Notes under the pieces: model-generated
The model's input: the letters and a program-made list of their open reading frames with translations, nothing else
What the model was told of the DNA's origin: nothing
The model's database searches: none
DNA from: SIG437 sp045648985
GTDB taxonomy: Bacteria > Bacillota > Clostridia > UBA1381 > UBA9506
DNA: 64,000 nucleotides
NCBI GenBank assembly: GCA_045648985.1
Contig: JAZROZ010000027.1
Location: 1 to 64,000, forward strand
Direction of reading: 5' to 3'
Shown: positions 42,682-49,905 of the stretch, piece by piece
Layout of the letters: each line of letters starts with the position of its first letter
Numbering within the stretch: position 1 is the first letter of the stretch
Program-made: the position numbers and the translations under genes

Positions 42682-43730
42682 AAATTATCACCTCTTTTTT
42701 CCATTGTTTGCTTCCTTAACTGACCGCACGCAGCATTTATATCGCTGCCCATTTCGCGACGCAGTGTAGCATTTAGACCGTTATTGTTTAAGTAATCCAT
42801 AAATTTTTTGATTTGCTCTTTGGAGCTTTTTTTATAAGAACGCTCGCTGACGTTATTTACAGGTATCAGGTTTATGTGAAAAAGGTCGCCCGAGAGCAGT
42901 TTTATAAGCTTTTGGGCGAAGTCAAGACTATCAGTTTCACCATTTATCAAGGCATATTCTATACTGACTCTGCGCCCTGTTTTTTGTATATATTCTTTGG
43001 CTGCACAAAGCAACACTTCTATTGGATATTTTTTATTTATCGGCATTATCTCACTTCTTTTTTCGTTATCGGGCGAGTGAAGTGAAACAGAAAGTGTCAC
43101 AGGAAGGCCCGTGTTTGCCAAAGCAAGAATTTTATCTGCGACACCGCAGGTTGAAACAGTAATATGTCTTGCGCTTATATAGAGTCCATTTTCGTGGTTT
43201 GCATTCTTTAAAAAGCGAACTACATTTTCAAAATTATCAAGCGGCTCGCCGATTCCCATCATAACTATATTTGAAATTTTAAGCCCTGAGTCTTTTTCTG
43301 CTTTTAAGACCTGGTCAGTAATCTCGCCTGTTTCTAAATTTCTGAGCTTTCCACCGATTGCTGATGCGCAAAATCTGCAGCCCATATTACAACCGACCTG
43401 AGAAGATACGCAAATCGTATTGCCGTGCTTATATTTCATTATAACACTTTCAATAAAGCTTCCATCATAAAGACGGAAAAGGTATTTAATAGTTCCGTCG
43501 ATAGCAGAAACAAGCTTTTTTTCTATTGTCAGATTATCAATACGGTAGTTTAGCTCGAGCTTTTCTTTAAGGGTTTTTGAAATGTCGGTCATTTCATCAA
43601 AGCTTTGGGCGCCCTTATGCAGCCACTTGAAAATCTGTTTTGCACGAAAAGGCTTTTCGCCTAAGGTTTCCATTATGCCCATAAGCTCGTCTTGTGTATA
43701 GTTTCTTAAGTTGGGTTTTAAGGTCATCAT
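42678..43730 (-). CDS. rlmN: Dual-specificity 23S rRNA/tRNA adenine-C2 methyltransferase RlmN
   Basis: 350 residues, radical-SAM. Cluster motif CxxxCxxC as CNMGCRFCAS, GIGEPLDN, and the catalytic cysteine pair, Cys in STCGV and the C-terminal Cys in NAACGQL. Methylates A2503 of 23S rRNA and A37 of some tRNAs. The ATG at 43730 overlaps the rsmB stop (ATGA). Ala rather than Gly or Ser features of Cfr are not evident, so resistance activity is not suggested. Confidence 0.95.
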   Translation of the reverse strand: MMTLKPNLRNYTQDELMGIMETLGEKPFRAKQIFKWLHKGAQSFDEMTDISKTLKEKLELNYRIDNLTIEKKLVSAIDGTIKYLFRLYDGSFIESVIMKYKHGNTICVSSQVGCNMGCRFCASAIGGKLRNLETGEITDQVLKAEKDSGLKISNIVMMGIGEPLDNFENVVRFLKNANHENGLYISARHITVSTCGVADKILALANTGLPVTLSVSLHSPDNEKRSEIMPINKKYPIEVLLCAAKEYIQKTGRRVSIEYALINGETDSLDFAQKLIKLLSGDLFHINLIPVNNVSERSYKKSSKEQIKKFMDYLNNNGLNATLRREMGSDINAACGQLRKQTMEKRGDNL

Positions 43731-45058
43731 TTCACCCTCTTCAGTCTGCAAATAAAGAAGCCGTCACTTTCACCCGGAAAAAATGTTCCATATCCGTCTT
43801 TAAGCACCTTTAAGGCTTTTTCTGAAAGGCTACATTCATCAGGCGGAGAGATACAAAAATCGGGATTTTCATTTAAAAAGGCGTTGACAATTTCCATATT
43901 TTCTGCAGGGTTTATTGTGCACGTGCTATATACCATAGTGCCGTGTGGTTTAAGATATTTTGAGCAGACACTTAGTATATTTTTCTGTACTTTTGTAAGC
44001 TCACAAAAACCAAGCAAATCTTCTTTATATTTTATATCAGGCTTACGCCGTATTATTCCCATTCCTGAGCAGGGTACGTCTAAAAGAATTCTGTCAGCTT
44101 TTGACAAAAGCTCAGGCATAAAAGCTTCTGCATTGTGTGGTTTTGTTTCTATAATATCAATTTTGAGTCTTTGCGCCGCAATACTTACATCTAAGAGACG
44201 TTTTTCGTATAAATCAAAGGCTAAAATCTTGCCGCGATTTTCCATAAGCTCTGCTAAATGAGTAGTTTTTCCGCCGGGGGCAGAACACATATCCAAAACA
44301 AGTTCGTTAGGTTTCGGACAAAGCATTTCGCCTGCAAGCTGTGAAGACTGGTCCTGAATTGTGAAAAGACCGTTTTTATAAGCATCTGTTTTTGTAACAT
44401 CGCCACCAGATGTAATAAAAAGAGCGTTTTTTGCAAGCGGGGCATATGCAGCACTAAAGCCTTCTTTTTTTAATATTTCTGTAAGCTCATCTCGGTCTGT
44501 AAATCTTGAGTTTGTACGTATGCACAAAGGGGCAATATCCATATTTGCCGCTAAGATTTCCTTTGCTTTTAAAAGCCCGAAAGAGTCGATATAAAACTGT
44601 ACTACATTTTGGGGGTGAGAATAAATAATGCTAAGCGTCTCGGCATTGTCACCGTCAGGCAAAGCGGAAAGGTCTTCTTGTGATGCTTTGCGCAAAATTG
44701 CATTAGTAAACGAAACGGAAGCGGAGTGTCCGTATTTTTTAGAAAGCTTTACTCCCTCATTAACTGCCGCGCTTTTTGGCACTTTATCCATAAAAAGCAT
44801 CTGGTAGATACTCATACGCAGGATATTTAAAATATATGGAGATATTTTTTTGAGCCTTATTTTTGAAAACTTATTAATTATGTAATCAAGTGTTATTTTG
44901 TGTTTTACAGTTCCGAAAACAAGCTCTTTGATAAAAGCCGTATCTTCACGGGAAAAGTCAGAAGATGAAACAAGATTTTTAAATGCAATATTTAAATACG
45001 CGCCCTCTTTATCATATCGATAAAGAATTAAAAGTGCTGTTTCTCTTGCCGATTTCAT
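43727..45058 (-). CDS. rsmB: 16S rRNA (cytosine-967-C5)-methyltransferase RsmB
   Basis: 443 residues. N-terminal NusB-like RNA-binding domain (about 1-130) and a C-terminal Rossmann methyltransferase with LDMCSAPGGKTTHLAE, LLDVPCSGMGIIRRKP (PC motif) and YSTCTINPAENM (TC motif), the two cysteines of RNA m5C enzymes. First gene of the rsmB-rlmN-stp-prkC-rsgA run. The def, fmt and zinc-protease genes that usually precede it are not here. Confidence 0.95.
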   Translation of the reverse strand: MKSARETALLILYRYDKEGAYLNIAFKNLVSSSDFSREDTAFIKELVFGTVKHKITLDYIINKFSKIRLKKISPYILNILRMSIYQMLFMDKVPKSAAVNEGVKLSKKYGHSASVSFTNAILRKASQEDLSALPDGDNAETLSIIYSHPQNVVQFYIDSFGLLKAKEILAANMDIAPLCIRTNSRFTDRDELTEILKKEGFSAAYAPLAKNALFITSGGDVTKTDAYKNGLFTIQDQSSQLAGEMLCPKPNELVLDMCSAPGGKTTHLAELMENRGKILAFDLYEKRLLDVSIAAQRLKIDIIETKPHNAEAFMPELLSKADRILLDVPCSGMGIIRRKPDIKYKEDLLGFCELTKVQKNILSVCSKYLKPHGTMVYSTCTINPAENMEIVNAFLNENPDFCISPPDECSLSEKALKVLKDGYGTFFPGESDGFFICRLKRVK

Positions 45059-45146
45059 ATTTTTTCTCCGTTTCCTGATACTAATATTTATATTATATCA
45101 TAAAATTATGAACTTTTCCATACATTTTTGATGAAGAAATAAAAAA

Positions 45147-45457
45147 TAAGGAGCTGTAGCAAAATGAATTTCATTTTGCTACAGCTCCTTTTAGGCTGGA
45201 CGGAAAATAGTGCAGATTGAACAAACTGAGCGAAAGCAAGGCATAGCCTTGCTTTCGGTTACCCGAAGGCGTACAATGGTACGTCGAGAGGCGAAGTTTG
45301 TTCAAAACACAAGGCAATAAAAAACAGAAGAAATTCGCATTTGCGAATTTCTTCCTTAAGTTTTATCTTATTTTTCACTTATCGTTATAGTATAAAAGGC
45401 TTTATTATGCGTTTTTCTTTGCCTTGTGTGGTGTGCACATTTTGCTACAGCCCCTTA
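45147..45457. mobile_element. MITE-like element with TA-flanked inverted ends
   Basis: The ends 45147-45166 and 45438-45457 are inverse copies with one mismatch in 20 (TAAGGRGCTGTAGCAAAATG). Both sides finish in TA, as expected for a TA target duplication. The left end extends into a 43-bp near-perfect palindrome (45148-45190). Inside are an imperfect repeat around 45220-45310 (TGAACAAACT and AGTTTGTTCA) and a hairpin AAGAAATTCGCA / TGCGAATTTCTT near 45328-45353. There is no reading frame for a transposase, so it would need one in trans. Confidence 0.6.
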
Positions 45458-45461
45458 GGTA

Positions 45462-46448
45462 TTATAATAATTCTTTTCTTAAGTCGTCTGCAGACTTAGG
45501 TGACAGATAAGCCGGCGGAACGTCAAAGACTGTTTTAGCGCCGTAATCTCCGTTTTGCGCGAATCTGTATACTGCACGAGCATAGCAAAGGAGTACACTT
45601 GATGTAAATTCCGGGTTTGAATCAAGCTTTAAAGAGAACTCACAAACGTGTTTGGAAGAAAGATTTTCTCCTGTTTTGCCGCTCCTTATAACAAAGCCGC
45701 CATGAGGTATGCCCGAGTGATTTTTTGCCATTTCTTCTTCTGTGATAAAATGCACTGTTGTGTCATAGTCTGCAAAATAGTTAGGCATTGTTTTTATTTC
45801 ATTTTCAATGCGAGACGGGTCAGCGCCGTCTTCTAAAACAACAAAACATTCCCTTAGGTGCTTTTGGCGTGTTGTAAAATCAGGGTTTTCACCGCTTCTT
45901 GCACCTTCTACGGCAGACTCTACGGGGATTGTATATTGCTTGGCATTTTTAACGCCTTCAATTCTTCTTATTGCATCAGAATGTCCCTGACTTACACCTT
46001 TTCTCCAGAAGGTGTATGTCTTGCCATCAGCTAAAACTGATTCAAACAAAACTCTCTGCAGCGAGAAAAGGCCAGGGTCCCAACCGACAGAAATAATACT
46101 TGTTTTTTTAGAGGCTTTGGCCACCTTATCAACGGCTGCAAAATATTCGGGGATTTTTGCGTGCGTATCAAAGCTGTCGATACAGTTAAACAGTTCAGAA
46201 TATTTTGGTCCCTGCTCGGGGAGGTCCGTAGCTGAGCCGCCGCAAAGCATTAAAACGTCTATTTTATCTTTAAAAAGACATACATCTTCGATTTTGTAAA
46301 CTTTAGTTTCTTTTCTAACAGGCTTTACAGTTTCAGGGGCTCGTCTTGTAAACACACCTATAAGCTCCATATCGCTGTTTTGTGCGATTGCATTTTCCAA
46401 ACCGCGACCTAAGTTGCCATAGCCTAAAATTCCAATTTTTATTGTCAT
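45462..46448 (-). CDS. ddh: meso-Diaminopimelate dehydrogenase
   Basis: 328 residues. Rossmann GILGYGNLGRGLE at the N-terminus, LCGGSATDLPEQGP, DSFDTHAKIPEYFA, SVGWDPGLFSLQR and RKGVSQGHSDAIRRIEGVKN are all Ddh blocks. It makes meso-DAP in one NADPH-dependent step from tetrahydrodipicolinate, for peptidoglycan and lysine, bypassing the acyl pathways. It has a perfect promoter and faces an AraC-type regulator. It reads toward the MITE-like element, whose end lies 5 bases past the stop codon. Confidence 0.95.
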   Translation of the reverse strand: MTIKIGILGYGNLGRGLENAIAQNSDMELIGVFTRRAPETVKPVRKETKVYKIEDVCLFKDKIDVLMLCGGSATDLPEQGPKYSELFNCIDSFDTHAKIPEYFAAVDKVAKASKKTSIISVGWDPGLFSLQRVLFESVLADGKTYTFWRKGVSQGHSDAIRRIEGVKNAKQYTIPVESAVEGARSGENPDFTTRQKHLRECFVVLEDGADPSRIENEIKTMPNYFADYDTTVHFITEEEMAKNHSGIPHGGFVIRSGKTGENLSSKHVCEFSLKLDSNPEFTSSVLLCYARAVYRFAQNGDYGAKTVFDVPPAYLSPKSADDLRKELL

Positions 46449-46492
46449 ATTTTCATCTCCGTTTGATTTTTTAAATACTAAAGCATATAATA

Positions 46493-46521
46493 ATTATAAC
46501 TCTAAATAAAATACGTGTCAA
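46493..46521 (-). promoter_or_regulatory. Consensus sigma-A promoter of ddh
   Basis: TTGACA, 17 bases, TATAAT on the minus strand. Its -35 box is only 13 bases from the -35 of the divergent araC promoter. Confidence 0.88.
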
Positions 46522-46534
46522 TTTTTTTTTGATG

Positions 46535-46563
46535 TTGACAGAGTCTTTTTACAGTTATATAAT
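46535..46563 (+). promoter_or_regulatory. Consensus sigma-A promoter of the araC-type gene
   Basis: TTGACA, 17 bases, TATAAT, 41 bases before the ATG. A T-run separates it from the divergent ddh promoter. Confidence 0.88.
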
Positions 46564-46604
46564 ATTTATGTAAAATTTACTTTCAAAGAAAAGAAGGTGA
46601 AAGT

Positions 46605-47510
46605 ATGAATGAGGCTAAACTTCCAAAGGTTTGGGACGAAATGCTTGAAAAGCTCATCTATATGCCTGCTATCGTCAAGACCATTGAAAGAATCCACGAC
46701 ATAAACTGGTCTATGAATGCTAATAAGCATGACCATTATGAGATGGTTTATGTAAAAAAAGGCAGTGCAGTTTTTCAGATTGAGGGTGTTGACGTTAATA
46801 TGTCGCCGCACTCTGTTATTATAATAAAACCGCAGAAATCACATAAGTTTATAGTGAAGTCTGAAAATTGTGAGCTTATTGTTTTATATTTTATGTTTAA
46901 AAATAAGAAAAACGATGCAAGTCACGTTTCGCTTACTGACTTTATGGAATATGTGGAAGATGACGCAAACGGTGATTTTCTCTTTTTGAGGCTTGGCAGA
47001 AAGAATGATATTATTCACGTAATGAATAAAATTTTAAGAGAACGCGTGAGGTATCAGGTGTGGGGAGATTTCTTAAGCGGAATACTTATTGTTGAGCTTT
47101 TTGTTCTTCTGTCAAGAGCCTTAAAGCTTGAATGGGAGCAGAGCGCTAAAAACAGAAATTTGAAGCTTTCTGAGCTTTTAAATATTTCTAAAGAGTATAT
47201 TGATGTAAATTACGCCAAAGATTTGTCGCTTTCAGGTATTGCAAAATATATTTATCTGTCTGACAGTTATTTTGCTCATTCATTTAAAAATAAATTCGGT
47301 ATCAGTCCGAAAAGCTATATATTAAAGGTGCGTGTTGATGCAGCCAAAGAGCTTCTGGAAAACACCGACGTGAAAGTATCGGATATTGCTGCATCTGTGG
47401 GATTTTCAAGCCAGCAGAGATTTAACGATATTTTCAGGAAGCATGAAAATGTAACACCGCTTAAATACAGACAGGCATGCAAAAAAGCAAAGACAAATAA
47501 GAATATGTAA
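46605..47510 (+). CDS. AraC-family transcriptional regulator with cupin sensor domain
   Basis: 301 residues. The N-terminal cupin-like domain (about 25-100) has HDHYEMVYVKKG and a P-HSVIIIKP turn; the C-terminal double HTH (about 195-295) has DLSLSGIAKYIYLSDSYFAH, FGISPKSYI, KVSDIAASVGFSSQQRFNDI and TPLKYRQ. The ligand is not known. AAGAAGGTGAAAG precedes the ATG. Divergence from ddh and a shared promoter region suggest it controls itself and possibly ddh; the tautomerase gene 15 bases downstream is probably in the same mRNA. Confidence 0.92.
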   Translation: MNEAKLPKVWDEMLEKLIYMPAIVKTIERIHDINWSMNANKHDHYEMVYVKKGSAVFQIEGVDVNMSPHSVIIIKPQKSHKFIVKSENCELIVLYFMFKNKKNDASHVSLTDFMEYVEDDANGDFLFLRLGRKNDIIHVMNKILRERVRYQVWGDFLSGILIVELFVLLSRALKLEWEQSAKNRNLKLSELLNISKEYIDVNYAKDLSLSGIAKYIYLSDSYFAHSFKNKFGISPKSYILKVRVDAAKELLENTDVKVSDIAASVGFSSQQRFNDIFRKHENVTPLKYRQACKKAKTNKNM

Positions 47511-47525
47511 AAAGGAGCAATAAAA

Positions 47526-47753
47526 ATGCCATATATTGCAATTAAGGCTTATCCAAAGGATGAAGAAATTAAGAAAAAAGTTGCAGATGAGATTAACGAG
47601 ATTTTTATAAAATACTGGGGTTGCCCAAAGGAAGCTATTTCAATTTCAATGGAAGAATTTAAGCCTGAAGAATGGGAAGATAAGGTAGTAAACGTTGAAA
47701 TTAAACCAAACACAGAAAAAATGATGATATTGTCAGGTGAAAAGAAGTATTAA
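47526..47753 (+). CDS. 4-oxalocrotonate tautomerase-like protein
   Basis: 75 residues, the size of 4-OT family subunits. After Met removal the catalytic N-terminal Pro is in place (MPYIAIKAY), followed by the typical helix and the second strand (AISISMEEF). Arg residues usual at positions 11 and 39 are not seen, so substrate is unclear; PptA-type tautomerases also differ here. It follows the AraC gene with AAAAGGAGC upstream and ends in a strong bidirectional terminator. Confidence 0.85.
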   Translation: MPYIAIKAYPKDEEIKKKVADEINEIFIKYWGCPKEAISISMEEFKPEEWEDKVVNVEIKPNTEKMMILSGEKKY

Positions 47754-47786
47754 AACAGAGTGTGGCCATACGCCACACTCTGTTTT
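47753..47786. terminator. Bidirectional terminator between the tautomerase and hydrogenase genes
   Basis: AAAACAGAGTGTGGC pairs with GCCACACTCTGTTTT, AT-rich ends giving T-runs in both directions. Confidence 0.93.
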
Positions 47787-47789
47787 AAA

Positions 47790-49277
47790 TTAGAAATCCT
47801 TATCATATTCTGTTGCCAGCTTCTTTTCGGAACTGTCGCTATATTTATGCACAGCGGAGATGGCTTTTTTCTGATTAAGGACAGTTCCTGCACCGCCAAT
47901 GCATCCACCGGGACATGCCATACCTTCTAAGAGATATCCGTCTCTTTTTCCTGCACGGGCAAGAGATAGCATCTTTCGGCAATCGGAGAGATTGTCTGCC
48001 CTGTCCGTTTTAACATCTCTTTTCGGGTCTTTTTCTTTTATGACATTGCAGATTGCATCAAGCACACCGCCTGATGCTGCATACCCTCTTCCTGCCGCTG
48101 TTGCAGATGTAAAAGGCTCGTCAGGACAACCAAAATCACAAACGATTCCCTTTGCAGTAAACATTCCTATCATTTCTTCAAACGTGATAACAAAATCGAC
48201 ATCACTCCTGACACTTTTGCGCATAGCCTCAAGCTTTTTTGCTGAGCATGGTCCGATGAATACAATTTTGCAGTCGGGATGCTTCTTTTTTATAAGTCTT
48301 GCAGTTGTGACCATTGGTGTAAGACCGGACGAAACGCAATAGGAGATATCGGGAAACAGTTTTTTTGCCATAGCTGCCCACGATGGACAACACGATGTGG
48401 CTAAAAAAGGCAATCTGTCAGGAACATCTGACAAAAAAAGCTCTGCTTCGTGGGCTGCCGATATATCTGCTCCGAGAGCTACCTCATAGACATCGTAAAA
48501 GCCGAATTCCTTAAGGAGAGGTTTTACCTTTTCAGGTGGGATATTGTCGCCGAATTGACCTACAAAAGCAGGGGCTACTTCTGCAATTATTTTCTCGCCT
48601 GACTTCATCGCGTTTATCAGCTGAAAAATCTGTGATTTGTCGCTGATAGCGGCAAATGGGCAATTGACAAGACACATCCCGCAGGCAACACATTTGTCAT
48701 AGTCAATATCTGCCCTGCCTAAATCGTCACTGCCGATTGCGTCAACACCGCAGGCTTTAGCGCAAGGTCTATCAAAAGATACTATTGCATTATATGGGCA
48801 TACGGAGCTGCATTTTCCGCAACGGATGCATTTTTCATCATCTATGACGGATTTTCCTTTGTCGATAAAAACTGCATTTGTAGGACAGACAAAAACACAG
48901 GGGTGTGCCAAACAACCGCGACAGTTATCTGTGACATAATATGCCTTTTCGGGACATGCTTCGCATGCGAATTTTATAATATTGATAAGCGGATGATGAT
49001 AATATGTTTCGTTTATGGCGCTTTCTTCAATGCCCTCGCAGAGCGGCGCATGCTTGTCCTGCGGTCTTAAATCAAGACCGAGTGCAAGGCGCAGGCGCTC
49101 GCCTACGATTGCGCGTTCTTTAAAAACACTGTCACGATAGCGGGCAATCTCACCCGGAACAATTTTATATGGGATTTTTTCAATTTCTGACCAGTCTTTA
49201 TCCGATAGAGCAAATTTTGCAACTTCGCAAAAGACCTGACGTCTGACTTTTGTGACAGGTGTATATATTCCTCTCAA
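47790..49277 (-). CDS. Monomeric [FeFe] hydrogenase, group B-like
   Basis: 495 residues from a TTG with AAGGTG upstream. Three ferredoxin-type cluster regions (CRGCLAHPCVFVCP, CIRCGKCSSVCP, CVACGMCLVNCP) precede the H-cluster domain with L1 TSCCPSW, L2 GPCSAKKLE and L3 EGMACPGGCIGG. L2 starts with Gly-Pro-Cys instead of Met-Pro-Cys, a group B trait. All four H-cluster cysteines are present. It likely couples ferredoxin to H2; direction and partner are not known. Maturases HydE/F/G are not in the window. It follows the BofC-like gene by 22 bases. Confidence 0.9.
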   Translation of the reverse strand: MRGIYTPVTKVRRQVFCEVAKFALSDKDWSEIEKIPYKIVPGEIARYRDSVFKERAIVGERLRLALGLDLRPQDKHAPLCEGIEESAINETYYHHPLINIIKFACEACPEKAYYVTDNCRGCLAHPCVFVCPTNAVFIDKGKSVIDDEKCIRCGKCSSVCPYNAIVSFDRPCAKACGVDAIGSDDLGRADIDYDKCVACGMCLVNCPFAAISDKSQIFQLINAMKSGEKIIAEVAPAFVGQFGDNIPPEKVKPLLKEFGFYDVYEVALGADISAAHEAELFLSDVPDRLPFLATSCCPSWAAMAKKLFPDISYCVSSGLTPMVTTARLIKKKHPDCKIVFIGPCSAKKLEAMRKSVRSDVDFVITFEEMIGMFTAKGIVCDFGCPDEPFTSATAAGRGYAASGGVLDAICNVIKEKDPKRDVKTDRADNLSDCRKMLSLARAGKRDGYLLEGMACPGGCIGGAGTVLNQKKAISAVHKYSDSSEKKLATEYDKDF

Positions 49278-49299
49278 ACCGACACCTTCTTTTCAATTA

Positions 49300-49740
49300 T
49301 TAAGAGCAAAAGTCTTCTGTAAAAGACAGAAGCTCGTCTTTATTTTTTAAATATATTCCTTCCTTTAAGGAAGCAACATCATCCGGCGGGAGAGCGCCCG
49401 GTTTTACAGGAAGTTCGTGGCTATATACAGGCGTTTCTCCTGACAGGCTGTATACCTTTGTTTTGCCATTTTCAAGTCGTATTAAATACATAAACTCATT
49501 TTCGGGAAGCTTTCCTGAATTTACGGTTTCTGCTTGTTGCTCTGTGAAATTTTCGCTGTTTTGTTTTTCTGTCTCTGTAATTTCAATCGGTGTATGCCTT
49601 TCTATATATTCACCCTCTGGAGTTCTTCCAGAAAGCTTAGCTCCTGCATAGCCTATCCCTAAGCCTATTGCGCTAAGTGCCATAATGCCTATTACCACAA
49701 ACAAAATATAACTTGTTTTCTTTGGTTTTATTTCATACAT
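49300..49740 (-). CDS. Single-span membrane protein with a BofC C-terminal-like domain
   Basis: 146 residues: a short cytosolic start (MYEIKPKKT), one membrane helix (about 10-32), a polar linker and a C-terminal domain (about 85-145) with YLIRLENGKTKVYSLSGETP, LPPDDVASLKEGIYL and DELLSFTEDF. The latter resembles the BofC_C fold common in clostridial membrane proteins of unknown role. BofC in Bacillus inhibits SpoIVB signalling in the forespore; I infer similarity of fold only. It precedes the hydrogenase gene by 22 bases; the link may be incidental. Confidence 0.7.
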   Translation of the reverse strand: MYEIKPKKTSYILFVVIGIMALSAIGLGIGYAGAKLSGRTPEGEYIERHTPIEITETEKQNSENFTEQQAETVNSGKLPENEFMYLIRLENGKTKVYSLSGETPVYSHELPVKPGALPPDDVASLKEGIYLKNKDELLSFTEDFCS

Positions 49741-49905
49741 AAAAAATTTCCTTTCAAATTATTTTGATAATTATTTTTATCTTTTTCGGGCATTTTATCC
49801 GTAATATAAATAATTTGCTTTCGTAATAGTTTTGTAACGATTATCATTTATAATGTAGGTGGAAACATATGTATATTTTATATATCAAAAGAACGGAGGG
49901 AGTTC

